Below, one piece after another: positions 22,814-34,039 of a DNA stretch of 64,000 bases. The notes beneath the pieces are model-generated. The model was not told where the DNA came from. It did no database searches and worked only from the letters and a program-made list of their open reading frames with translations. How positions within the stretch are numbered: the stretch's first letter is position 1; the number at the start of each line of letters is the position of its first letter. This DNA is from Verticillium longisporum (taxonomy: Eukaryota; Ascomycota; Sordariomycetes; Glomerellales; Plectosphaerellaceae). Location: NCBI GenBank assembly GCA_019188255.1, contig JAETXT010000013.1, positions 1,364,001-1,428,000 of the forward strand, given 5' to 3'. The translations under genes and the position numbers were made by a program.

Positions 22814-24318
22814 AGGACCAGGCTGGTACTCCGTTGACGGTGTAGCCACGAAAGGGTTAAGATTTGTGTTTAGAGGCGCCTCCACATTCACTTATCCGAG
22901 CAGAGCGGGCGAAATCGTGTTAGAGACGCTGTTGGAGAGAATTTTCAATCGGGGTATTCCCTATAATACACGCAACCAGCAGTTCCTGTCTCACAGGCCG
23001 AACTCGCCCCTTCCAGACGTAGCCTCGTGGCGCCGTGCCCCGCATGAGCTTCGGATACTGTCGACTTGTCCATGTTGATCCATTTGACCAGCAGGCGCTT
23101 GAGTTCCCCTCCGCGCAGATGCAGAGTTCTTCGGCCTTCTTGCGTCTACCGTATCCGCTGGCGCATCGAGCACCCACCTCGCAACATCGGCTGTCCTCTT
23201 GCTGAGTGCTCTCTCGCCGAGTATGGGGCACTGGTTTCCGATGGCAGCAACGGATCGGCATGGCTTCTGCGCAGTATGAACCTTGTCCCACGCCAATGCC
23301 GGCCTGTCATTGCTGCTGCCACTCGTCCCCTGCAGTGGTGCGGGGCGTGGTGCGGATGAGGTTTGAGGGCTGGAATGCCAGAGTTGGGAGAGCATTGAAG
23401 TCTCCGAACTCCTGTGGATCGAATCCCCTTGATGATGCTGACTCAAGGCTTTCTCATGAAATTCCGGGAGAGTGATGGTGTTTTGTTAGATACATGCACT
23501 GACCTTGATCAAGGCAACAGTGGAATTCGGTGTAAAGAGTATTCGTAACCCCCGGACACTCGGTAGCGTCACACTGCCCGGCAGTTGCACCCATTTCTTT
23601 GAAAATGAAATTGATCTCAGGTACAGAAAATGCGGACCAAAAGGACCCATCTAACGTGGCAGAAATGGGCTTGAAAGCCAACCAAATCATAAACATACCC
23701 TATATTACATTCAAAATAAGCTATAATACCTAATAATGTCAGGCATACTAGGTTATCTCTATATCTATAGTAAGGGTTATAGGTAGATTATGTAAGGTTG
23801 AGGTTAGGCTCTAGGTTCCGCAGGCCACTGCATTGAAGCCATCGGCTGATTCTCTGCGGATAAAAGACATGACGAGTTTTGGGTTTTGACGCTGAGAAAC
23901 TCCGCAACTTAATCTACATTAAGCATATGCTTTCCCATACACTGAAGCAATTTGCGCCGGGCAGGTGAACAAGCCAATAATGTCTAAACATCGCGAGCCT
24001 ACCAGGATACATATTATAAGAACAGCAACGGGAGCAGACTTCGACTCTGCATCCCGTTCCGAAGTCTCGTGTGCATGGAGCAGCGCTTGAGCTATCTCAA
24101 AGCGACCAAGCGGATAGTCGAGTACTGGCGGTTCTCTCGGGCGCGAAGTACATTATAGATGGGAATCGGTTGATTTCTCTGATTTCTTGCGTCCTCGATC
24201 AGCCTCCGTTCTCGTTCAAGTTTGTCTCGAAGTCTCTGATTCACCCAACACTGGAAATAACGCCCACGAACAAAACGCCCGATCCCAACTACGGATTGAC
24301 CAAGGCCAGTCGCAGATC
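22814..24318. other. Intergenic with a short AT-rich, RIP-like patch
   Basis: Positions 22814-23450 hold overlapping reverse frames without recognised domains. Positions 23690-23830 are strongly AT- and TpA-rich (repeated TATA, TAAT, CTATA), like RIP-degraded DNA. No coding feature is supported before the ATG at 24319. Confidence 0.5.
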
Positions 24319-26072
24319 ATGTTGCCACCACTCCTCATGGCCGCGTTGCCCTTCTTGGGCCTTCTGGGATTTTACGGGCCTGGCAAGGATGCAGTGAAGC
24401 TTCTCGGCAAGTCGGCGACGGCAAGCAACCCCCAGCCAAAAAAGTACCAGCCAAACAAGTACCAGCCAAACAAGAACCAGCCAAACAAGTACCAGCCAAA
24501 CGTGTACCAGCCAATCGTGTTCCAGCCAAAGGTGCAAGTCGGCATTAGCATAAGCCAGCCTGAAAAGGATGGAAAATTCACCATCAAGTCCAATGCCAGT
24601 AGTGAATTGGGAAACGTGTAAGGGGACCGGCCTTGTTGGCGGAAGCAGCGCTGACCGTGTCACCAAAGTATCTTGTTCAATACCAACGGCGATTTCATCG
24701 GCGACCATGATTTCAAAGGTGATTCGGGCACCATAGTTCGGGGAAAGAATGACGGCATCTCTGAAGGCACAGTGGCTCTTGCTCAGCCGCGCGCGTACAA
24801 GGACCAACAAGCCATGTATACAGTCTTCAACGGCGGCGAAGTCCCTGTCTGCGTGGCATGGGCGACATTGACGACGCCGGGAGGGGACGGGTACCTGTGG
24901 ACTGGAGACACTGGCGAGCTCTGCGGCGAGGACTGGTACTTCAGCGGACTTCGCGACGCGGGCTTCACGGGGATCGATGGTTACGAGCCAAAATGCATCT
25001 GGATCAGCAGCTCTTACGCGAAACAGTATCCTAACAGCGGGTTTCAGATTCACTGGCCCAGCTACAAGCCGCAGAAGCGTCCAGGCGCAACGGGAGATGG
25101 CAAAGAGAGCTACATCATGCCATCCTTCCAGAAGATTCTCCACAGAACGTGCGACCCCGACAGCGCCGTGTTCAGAATGCACAAGTATCCCGATATTTAC
25201 ACGTCGAATATTGTGGGCTACCGGCAGTAAGTCTCCTCGCCACTTGTGGTTACGAAGTCCTTGAGCACTGCTGATCATCCGGTGTCAGCCATATCAAACT
25301 CTTACGCAATGCCGGAGAGAAAATCGAACAGGACGCCGAGAAATCGGAAACACCTCAGCATGCAGTTAACTTTACCCGAGCCGACTACGAAAAGATGATT
25401 GCCAAGTTTGCGGAGAAAGCCCATCATAAAGCGGGTGATCGGACCCCCATGGAGAAGCCTTGGACAGAGTGCGAAGTGGTCACTATTCGTCAGGAGAACC
25501 ACAGACGAGCCGAAGCTCTGGCAAGAGGTGAAGAGTACAAGTACAAAGATGTTTCCCGGGCCGGCTGCCCGCAAAGTCGCCGAGTGGAGAACCTGTTCAA
25601 CAGACCCTGGGGAAAGGAAGGATACCTAGACGTAGGTGAAGGGCGGGCACGGCACTCGAAACGCCAACAAGACGGAGGAAATGAGGCCGCAGCCCTGAGC
25701 GGCCCATCGACGGCCAGCGACCCTGCCTCAGCCAGCCAGGATCTCCCAGGACCAGAGAACCCGTTTAACTGGCTTGTGGTTGACTCCTTCGTTGGCAACA
25801 GCGCCGCCTATCTCTGCAGCAGCAAGTCGTCGCGCGGACCCGACTTTGCCAACGCCAAGGAGGAGATGTTCTGCCACATGTCGGACAAGACGCTGCACCC
25901 ATTCTGCGCAGCTAACGACAAGAAAACGGCTGATGGCGGTCCTTGCTTCGACCTCGAGTCGCAGCAGCTTGTTCGCGGCGGAATTGTCAAGAGACATTCC
26001 CCCTACGTCGCTGTGATGGACTGGCGGTTCAGAGAAGGGCGGGATGGAGCCAAGGTGAACCTGAGTCGTTGA
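24319..26072 (+). CDS. Secreted protein with KYQPN pentapeptide repeats, unknown function
   Basis: The exons are 24319-24617, 24669-25226 and 25289-26072, giving 546 residues. The introns of 51 and 62 nt end in CAAAG and GTCAG, and both restore frame. A hydrophobic N-terminus (MLPPLLMAALPFLGLLGFYG) looks like a signal peptide. Residues about 40-72 are a tandem of KYQPN-like pentapeptides (QPNKY, QPNVY, QPIVF), encoded by a 15-bp minisatellite at 24434-24533. A Trp/Cys/Gly-containing globular region follows (GGEVPVCVAWATL, YLWTGDTGELCGEDWYFSG, CIWISSSYAKQYP). The C-terminal part is Cys-containing (FNWLVVDSFVGNSAAYLC, EEMFCHMSDKTLHPFC, GPCFDLESQQLVRGG). I do not recognise a family. It is probably an extracellular or cell-wall protein. 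Confidence 0.78.
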
Positions 26073-26733
26073 GGGTGGTGGCCGCCGCGGCACCACAGGA
26101 GGAAGCTTGTTTTGTTGTTGAAGGGGCTAAGTAATGGTGGAGGATTCTGCGCAAGGTTTCGTTAGTGTTTAGGGAAGTTTTCTTTTGTCCGGTTTTTTGC
26201 TACTATGGCCACGAAGACGAATGCAGGTGTGGTCCAGGCTATCTTGAGGAGCAGTTGACCTGACACCAGGCCGAGCAACGCTGATGTGACCTTGGATTGC
26301 GCATCTTGGTGGGCCTGGACTCAACGATATTGCGTCAAGTCATGATGCGGTGGTCAATGATGACCACGCTAGTACTTCAGGATGTATCACATGTGCCCCA
26401 AGTCAGAAATAGTGTTATTGAACGTTTCTCGATTAACCGGCGAAAACCAGGGACACTGTGCCAGGCTCCCAGACTGTGACATTCAAGATCAAGATTGGGG
26501 CGGCCTTTTCACATCTATGGAAGCGGGAATTCGGGAGTGGAGACTCTGGTCGAGCCGAGCTCGGCTCAAAAGTCATCACAGCCAAATCTTGCGCCGACAT
26601 CTCCACTACACTCTTGGACTCTCACCACCACACCAAAGCCACGGCCGACAAGCTCGTGGCAGTCGTGCTGCACTGAGGGTACCCTTTTCTGTCTCGGAAA
26701 CACGTGGCATTGTAGCCGAGACGAATCATCTCG
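26073..26733. other. Intergenic / promoter of the Zn2Cys6 gene
   Basis: Only short overlapping frames are present, and no gene was seen. This is probably the 5' regulatory region of the downstream transcription factor. Confidence 0.5.
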
Positions 26734-29074
26734 ATGGACCCCCTGGGAAGCTCGCTGTTGTACCGGAAGAATGGTCGCGCTCAGGCGTGCGAGCCATGCC
26801 GAAAGCGCAAGGTGGGATGTGATCATGGCCAGCCCGTCTGCAGCCGGTGTCGAAAAGGAAAGAACCCAGAGGCCTGCGAGTACATTGTCGAGAGCCCGAC
26901 GCGTAAGCGGTCTCGAGAGACTTCATCGCCGCCCCCGGCCGCGTCCTCGGTCAAAGTGCATCGCACCTCGCAAGCCGAACCTCGCAGCTCCCGGCTGCCA
27001 TCGCCAAATTCGACATCAAGTGTCGCCGTCATCACGCGCCCAGTGTCCGCGCCGAAAGACGCCGTCGCCGTCTACGGCTTCCAGACACCCGACAATGCAA
27101 GCCCCCAACCCGTGAACACGGCGCCTGGCTTCCTCGGCTTCACGTCCTTCAGCGGCATCTACGATGAAGCGCGCAGCAACCTCTCGCTCCTCCACCCGCA
27201 AACGGTCACCGTATCACTAGACTTTGAAGCGCGGAAAGACCCGAAAGACGCGCGGCGCAGCCAGATGCTGACGCCTGCCGTCCTGGAGACGTGTCTCGCC
27301 GTCCTGCGCCATATTCCCGACGAGAAGCGAGGTCGGTCCCTGTTCAGAGCCCATTACAACCTCTGCGATGGCTGGACCCAACCTGTCGCGCTCAAGAGCC
27401 TGGAAGCGCTGTACAAGGTGTATGGGGATTACTTTGACGAGAGCCGCGACGATGTCAAGCTCACCAAGCTCGCCCACATTATTTGCGAGAACACGAGGAG
27501 ACCCTTCTCCGAGAACGAACGCGATCCCGTCGAGTGGGCCGCCCAGTTCTCCGGTCACAACACTCGGTGGGAGACGCTCGGCGTCTTGTTCACGTACTGG
27601 AGAATGGGCGCCATCGTCCACGACTACACCCAGCAGCCATTCGGCCCGGTCGGCTCAATGAGCTGTGGGTTTACGAGGAAGCACGAGATGCACCAGCAGT
27701 GCCTGAAGAATTGCGCCGAGCTGGCACGCGCGCATTCCGAGTCGGGCAACACGATGCTTCTGTATGTCTTCTTCAAGAGGATGATTCTCGAATCTGTCTC
27801 TGCAGGTGATGCGAGTGAGTTTCGGTTCTTTCACCCTGGGTTTCCGTTTCGGGAGAGTACTGACGTGACTCTCCAGGCTTGTCCTGCTGGCAATACCACG
27901 CCGAGAGCGTCTCGCTCATGACGTTCCTGGGCTTGCATGCCGAGACAAACACGGAGCCATACATCCCATCGCTCGCGTCTGAAACCCGCAGGAGGTTGTT
28001 CTATTGCGTTTACAACATTGACAAGGTTGTGTCGTCCTTCGTCGGCCGGCCGCCCATGATCAGTCGGAGGTACTTCAGCACACCGCCACCTCTCGACCTG
28101 CGAGACGAGTACCTGCTGGCGGATGAGGCGACCATGATGCAGGGAGTGGCGGCATTGGACGCAAATGGATGGAACACCGAGGGCGCGTTGTATCCGACGA
28201 CCATTATCAGAGCACGCGTGAAGATGGCGAGCATCCGCGATGAGATTATGGAGATTGCCATGGGAAATGGCACAACGTCGATCGAGGCGTTGCTGTAAGT
28301 CAGAATCCTGCGCGCCGTGAAGGAGGCAAACTAACCGGCCGCCACAGAAATATCAAGGCCCAGCATCTGGCGATTTGGGCCAGCTTCCCTGATGTACTGA
28401 TCCTCAAACCTGACGACATCAAGGATGCATCCCTCGAGATGGCTACCCTGTATAGCCGCATTATTATTCGCCTCGAGTACCTACAGAACCTGTTCTTTTT
28501 GGAGAGACTGCTCGTTCGTCGTGGCCATAACAGCAGCGGCGAGCTCCTTTCGGTCAGCTTCGACATGGTCACCACGACGCTCATGACATGGACGAACATG
28601 GATCGGCTGGGTATCGTACAGTCAGATCTGAAGTGGCTAGTAAGTATTTCAAGACCATGGCGCTCCTCACAAACACCTTGGAGACTCCAATCTCAGGCGA
28701 TTATGTATTGACGCTGTCAGGTCATGGCTTTCGCCGCGCCAGGAGGTGGCATCCTCTGCCTCGAGCTCCTCGAGCCCACTCTCCGCGGCACCCACCCCAG
28801 CAACCCGTCCATAGATCGCTCACGGATCGTCCAGAAACTGAGCCTCCTCGTCGGCTTTCTCGAATGGGTTGGCGACGAGGCCCCCAATGGCAACCTCTGC
28901 GCGCACTGCAGGGCGCTCGTGCAGCACGTGCTCGACCAGACGCTGAATCCCCCGCCCGAGGGCGCGCCGGGTCTGGAGATGGCTGATTTCGACTTTTCGA
29001 CGCAGGCGGACTTTAACTTTGAGCTTTTGGACACTTTTGACTGGCTGAGGCCGGAGAACATGCCCGCTGCGTAG
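26734..29074 (+). CDS. Zn(II)2Cys6 fungal transcription factor
   Basis: The exons are 26734-27814, 27877-28294, 28348-28639 and 28721-29074, giving 714 residues. The introns of 62, 53 and 81 nt have CTAAC/TTGAC-type branch sites. The binuclear zinc cluster at residues 19-48 is CEPCRKRKVGC..C..C..C (CX2CX6CX6CX2CX8C), followed by basic residues (RKRSRE). A middle fungal-specific regulatory domain includes VLFTYWRMGAIVHDY, HAESVSLMTFLGLHAE, ETRRRLFYCVYNIDK and FVGRPPMISRR. An acidic/aromatic C-terminus (DFDFSTQADFNFELLDTFDW) looks like an activation region. It should bind CGG-type sites in the nucleus, with unknown targets. It ends tail-to-tail with the GH12 gene, but this alone does not show co-regulation. 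Confidence 0.95.
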
Positions 29075-29327
29075 GTTTCAGGCGATGCGGCCACTTGCGA
29101 GTCTCTTTTGCATTGGCACCGTCGAGAGAAGCCTGAGGCTGTCTACCGTGATGAATTCTAATGATTGGAGTCGCTACCTGGGCAGCTCACTTCTTAGCCC
29201 TTTGAACACCTGCCCGAGTTGTCTCCTGCAGCTAAGGTCCCGTCGCGACTCTCGTCATACCCCTCTGGCACGAACCTGCGAAATGCAACCCGTTGAACGC
29301 ATGAATCCCACCTTCAGAGTATGCGCA

Positions 29328-30370
29328 TCAGTTACACAGCGAATCCCAGTCATTATAGAAAGTGCAGGTGCTTCCAGCCTGACAACACGTCGGTCCAACA
29401 TACCCAATACCGCCACACTGTCCCCACTTTGGCACACAAGTGGCAGTCGGCGTCGGCGTCGGGACGTACGTCGTCGTCCTCGTCGTCGCGATGGGAGGAA
29501 CTGGCTCAGGAACTGGGCGGATGAACTGCTCGGCAGATAGCTGAACGGTGTTGAATGTGGCATCCGTCCCCTCGAAGATCTCTGTGCCGGCGGAAAAGGA
29601 GAGGACACAAGTGCTGTTTGTGTAGCCCTCGTTGGCGACGAGCCACCGGACGAAGTCGACGGCATCGCCCCTGTAGTCAGTCACTGTCGTGTTGGCTACA
29701 AAGGTGTACGCTGTGAGGCTGGACTTGGTCCTCTTGTAGACGTCGAATGCGTGGCTGCCAATGTTGGCGATATTGGTCGGTGAGCTGGTGGTGCTGGTAG
29801 GGGCAATGTCGCCGTACTTGCCGAGCCACACCTGGAGACTCCAGTCTGGAGTCGCGGTTCGACAGGATGAGCCTGACAGCGGCGCACCGTTACCGCCCCC
29901 AGTGATATCGAAGAGGACTGCGGCTTTGACATCGGAGCCAGTGTAACTGCGAAAGCCTGTGAGTAGGGGACCAGGATGTACGTTTCTCATCTCAATACTT
30001 ACCTCCACTTCCAGTTGGTCGTGAGGGAATGGAATTCGGACAAAGAGGCCACTTGGAACCTCCAGCGATCGGCGCGCGAGTAGGACCTGGGCGTCGACGA
30101 GGCGCCGTTCCACGTGAAGGACGTGGACCACCTTAGCAGTGAGTCGAACTGACCCACGACAGTAACGCACTGGAAGCCGTCGTCAGGGGCTGCTTCCGAG
30201 ATCCCATTTTGGACCAGGAACCAGAATGTTTCGAGGTACTCTTGCGGTCCGCAGAAAGTGGCCCGCTTGCTGAGGACGTTGCCAGTTGGTACGCCAGAGC
30301 TGTGTTGGACGGGCTGTGGCACAGCCAACACGAGCGTAGCAAGAGCAGCGATCAATCCGAGGAGCTTCAT
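29328..30370 (-). CDS. Secreted GH12-fold protein with CBM1; expected nucleophile replaced by Ser
   Basis: The exons are complement 30003-30370 and 29328-29946 with a 56-nt intron (GTAAGT..CGCAG), giving 328 residues. There is a signal peptide (MKLLGLIAALATLVLAV), a Kex2-like KR at about residue 36, then a GH12 beta-sandwich: FWFLVQNGISE, GFQCVTVVG, LLRWSTSFTWNGA, LTTNWKWSYTG, VKAAVLFDI. In GH12 the nucleophile sits in an E-[ILM]-M-[VI]-W strand. Here the strand reads SLQVW (residues 159-163), so the Glu is Ser159. The acid/base Glu is kept in AGTEIFEG (Glu245). A Pro/Thr linker and CBM1 (WGQCGGIGYVG..CC) end the protein. It is probably extracellular and cellulose-binding, but by family logic inactive as a retaining endoglucanase. 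It could be a decoy, a lectin-like binder or an enzyme with a shifted nucleophile. Confidence 0.88.
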
Positions 30371-32072
30371 GGTTCTGAACAGTATTTGCCTTTGGTGCTA
30401 GATGTTATGGGTGCACTCGTCAGTGGCAAAGATTGGCAGTCGTGCCTATTTATGACCATGGCAAGCACTCCAGGACTCTCTGTGGCAAAAAGCATTGAAG
30501 AAAGTCGCGTGATCTGGAAGCAAGCACATTGAACCCATCATCAGCTCCATCGTGACGGATTCGAACCTCCGCAAATGCCATCTTGAGAGCACTTAATGTA
30601 CATAAATACGATATTGCAACCTCGGGGAAACGGTCCAGGCGAGGAGGGATCGCGTGCATGGAGATGGCCTCGAAAATTGGGATGTCATGTGAAAGAGAAA
30701 AGACAAAGCAAAGGAATCAGACAATCTGCAGCTTACTCGCATATTCCGGCTAAACCTGGAGGATCTGACGAGTGGCTTCCGTAGGCGTGATGAATGCGAA
30801 CGATCAAATCATAGGCACGCCTGTGATTGTGGCGCGTTTGGTCGTCTGATACCTGAGCGGGAAGCTGACACGGCTTGGCAGGATACTACCTTTCTGGTAG
30901 ATGACCTTCAATTACGCAGCCTTCGATTAGTTGCGCTTTGGGTATGAAGTGTGGCATTTTTCGGCAAGAGTAAGTAAGAGAGTACACCTTGAACAAAGCG
31001 AGTCGTCGTGGCTTCATCAGGCAGATGCTCAATAGCCAACTACCTTACCTGTCAAAGAAAGCTACCGATGATGATGCACTTGTCATCTAATGTTAGGCGA
31101 TGCACAATCATATCCTAGAGCTTGAGAACGTCAGGAGAGGTGATGATGAATGCATTGCCTTCACACTACAATGAAGAGCCCAATTTGGTCGAAATTTCGA
31201 GCCCAAAGGTGTAATGAAGAAACCCACGCAACACCAGGGCGATCTATTCAGGGACTTGCTTGCCTCTGCCCATTTCTAGAAGTGCGCTTCAACCTGGAAA
31301 AGCATTTGAGTGGCGTCCTTTTCAGATCTTGAACTCTAGAAAGGTCGTCAAAGCCGTTGCGCTAAATGACACTGAAACTAGGGCATCTGCTCATTGCGGG
31401 CATCACATTGGGGGCATCATTGGGGGCATCATTGCGGGCATCATTGTGGCCGTGGGCATCACCGACTTCATGGCCTCATCCAGGAAAAGGATCCGAGACC
31501 TGAAAAGGCAAGTCATTCCACATTGCAGCCGCACGCATGACGAATCAAAGGACTCCCACGTCCTTTGACGCCGACACATCTGATGCGACTCAGAGATAAG
31601 AGACAGCGTGCAGCAAGCGCCCGACCTGGTGCACATGTCGCGATGCAACCGCCAGAGGCCGAGGGACGCCCCCTCATGATGCCATGCAATCGAAGAAGAC
31701 CAGAACATTTGTAGCGCCTTCCCCCACAGGATGGAGCAATAGGCGCTGGGTGCTCCGGGTGCTCCAGGTGCTCGACAATCAGGGGATCGACCGGCAGCGA
31801 ACTGCCGGCGATTAAGCTCGTGAGCTGCCTCTTCGGGCAAGACGCGATGGTGTGACTAGGGAGCTTCCACCCTTGGCAAGATCACCTGCGAGTCGCTGCG
31901 ACCACTGTCGCACCGCACAGGTTAGCTCCCGGCCTGGCTTTAAACACCTGCCGCATTGCGATGTGATGCCCGCGGCACCTGGATGCTGAACCCAAATATC
32001 CCGCTAGACGATTAGGTTGTGGGCGGAGGCACGACATCTGAGCTGAACGCCATTGACCGTCATTCTCAACGC
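30371..32072. other. 1.7-kb intergenic region
   Basis: This is divergent promoter space between the GH12 gene and the carboxypeptidase gene. A CATAAATAGG element at 30446-30455 is placed as the GH12 TATA box. A forward frame at 31260-31568 encodes a glycine-zipper-like hydrophobic stretch on a 12-bp repeat. No other feature is supported. Confidence 0.5.
31398..31447. repeat. 12-bp repeat (GGGGGCATCATT), about 4 copies
   Basis: Tandem 12-mers with one or two changes each encode GGII-type tetrads in the forward frame 31260-31568 (HIGGIIGGIIAGIIVAVG). The frame may be chance. If coding, it would place a glycine-zipper TM segment before a basic tail (SSRKRIRDLKRQ). Confidence 0.7.
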
Positions 32073-32078
32073 TATAAA
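32073..32078 (+). promoter_or_regulatory. TATA box of the carboxypeptidase gene
   Basis: TATAAA lies 98 bp before the ATG at 32176 in a region otherwise without TATA-like sequence. The spacing is typical for a fungal core promoter. Confidence 0.6.
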
Positions 32079-32175
32079 GCAGCTGACTTCGGCATTATCA
32101 CAGCAAGAGCAGATCCAGTTGTCGCCACCAAGAAACCAATCATCTTGTCCCGTCTCGTCTCATCTTGTCGCCATC

Positions 32176-33661
32176 ATGAAGGCCTCTGTCCTGTCAGCCC
32201 TCGCGCTCCTGCCTCTGGCTTTCGGCGCAGCCCTTCCCAAGCCGAAGAAGGTCGACTACACCGGCTTCAAGGGCATTCGCGTGAATGTGCCTGAAGATGA
32301 TCAGGAGGCGAGGCACCAGATCAGCAAGCTCGCCGCCAGCGTCCTGAACCCTGGCTCTCACGAGGCCCTCGACATTGTCGTGTCGCCCGAAAATGTAGAC
32401 GCCGTGTCGCGTCTCGCCGCCAACACCACCATCCTCGTCGAAGATATTGGCGCTGCTTTCGCCGAGGAGGACACGGCTTCCCTCTATGCCGGTAGGACTC
32501 GGTCGCGAAATTCACTCGATGGTTCTGGTTGCTGATGCTTGGTGCAGTTCCCAGCGAGACGTGGTTCACGACCTACCACAGCTACGCCGACCATCTGACC
32601 TTCCTCAATGACCTCCAGTCTAGCTTTCCCACGCAGTCTGAGATCTTCACCACCGGCTCCTCGTTCCAGGGCCGCGCTCTCACGGGCATCCACATCTGGG
32701 GCAGTGGCGGCAAGGGCTCCAAGCCGGCCGTCATCTTCCACGGCACCGTTCACGCTCGCGAGTGGATCAGCACGATGGTAGGTTCTGCTAGGCCAAGGCT
32801 TCTCTTGCACGATATTGACTGCATTCATTAGACCACCCAGTACATGGCCTACCAGCTGCTGACCAAGTACGCCACCGACACCGGCATCAAGGCCGCCGTC
32901 GACAAGTTCGACTACTACATCATCCCCGTCCTGAACCCCGACGGTGAGTCTGCTGCAACAAGAAGCGATCACCAGAGAACCAGTCTAATGCGAAGCAGGG
33001 TTCGTCTACACCCAGACCACCAACCGCCTGTGGCGCAAGAACCGCCAGACCCTAAGCGGAAGCTCCTGCGTCGGCCGCGACCCCAACCGCAACTGGCCCT
33101 ACAAGTGGGAGGTCACCGGTGGTGCCTCGACCGACCCCTGCTCCGAGACGTTCAAGGGTCGAGCTGCCGCCGATGCCCCCGAGATTCGGGGTGCCAAGGC
33201 CCAGGTCGACACGCTCGCCGCCGGCCGCGGCATCAGGTTCTACATCGACTTCCACTCGTACGGACAGTACATCCTCTGGCGTAAGTGAAGTGCACGAGTT
33301 GCGCTGGAGCCTCACACCTGATGTTCGAGACCTCCTGCTGACATTGGCTACAGCCTTCGGCTACAGCTGCTCCGTCGTCGCTCCCGACGACTCGGCCCTC
33401 TCCGCCATGGCCTCCCGCGGCGCCAGCGCCATCCGCGCCGTCTCTGGGACTGCCTACACCATCGGAAACGCCTGCCGCGCTCTGTATGCCACCACCGGCG
33501 ACAGCACCGACTACCTCCACGGCGTCGCCAAGTCTACCTACACGTACACGCTTGAGCTCCGCGACAAGGGCACCAACGGCTTCTCTCTGCCTGCGAGCCA
33601 GATCCAGCCCACCGTTCGGGAGACCTGGGCGGGTGTCCTTGCGATGCTGCGCGCTGCTTAA
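32176..33661 (+). CDS. Secreted zinc metallocarboxypeptidase (family M14)
   Basis: The exons are 32176-32491, 32548-32777, 32832-32943, 32999-33280 and 33354-33661 (introns 54-73 nt), giving 415 residues. A signal peptide ([19 protein letters not shown]) and a propeptide of about 90 residues precede the catalytic domain. Zinc ligands are His174 and Glu177 (HAREW) and His305 (IDFHSYGQ). The substrate-binding Arg/Asn lie in DPNRNWPY, and the general base is Glu381 in LELRDKG. All are present, so the enzyme should remove C-terminal residues from peptides outside the cell after propeptide cleavage. Length and order match fungal M14A carboxypeptidases. Confidence 0.95.
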
Positions 33662-34039
33662 TGGGTGGTATGGGGCGATTCGAGCTATTCTAAAGTGTTG
33701 GACTTGGGGCATCGGGTTGTTTAGCATCTAAAATAAGAGCATGAATGCGAAAGGTGATGATCTGCTTTACTGTTTGATGCTGCAGCAGAGTGTCAAGTAC
33801 GTTAAGGTTAGCACAAAGGTTTGCACGATTAAATCTGTGTGTACACCAGGTGTGGAATGCAGGTAACATAGAATCATGGCGATAAAGAGCAAGTCATCTC
33901 TCCATGTGTTTATTCTCCCTAGTACGCGCAGTGACGGGCTCAGCCTAAGCAAGCCCACTCCCTGCGCTTCTTCAACAATGGGAAAGCAGCGCAACTACTA
34001 GCGACTCGACTTCCCCCAAGCATAGACAAACGCCGCTGC
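33662..34039. other. Shared 3' region of convergent genes
   Basis: This is the short tail-to-tail spacer between the carboxypeptidase and the reverse-strand basic protein. No gene was seen. Confidence 0.6.

Noticed and set aside
22991..23446. 151-codon reverse ORF
   Set aside because: Two overlapping reverse frames look equally coding; no start context or family.
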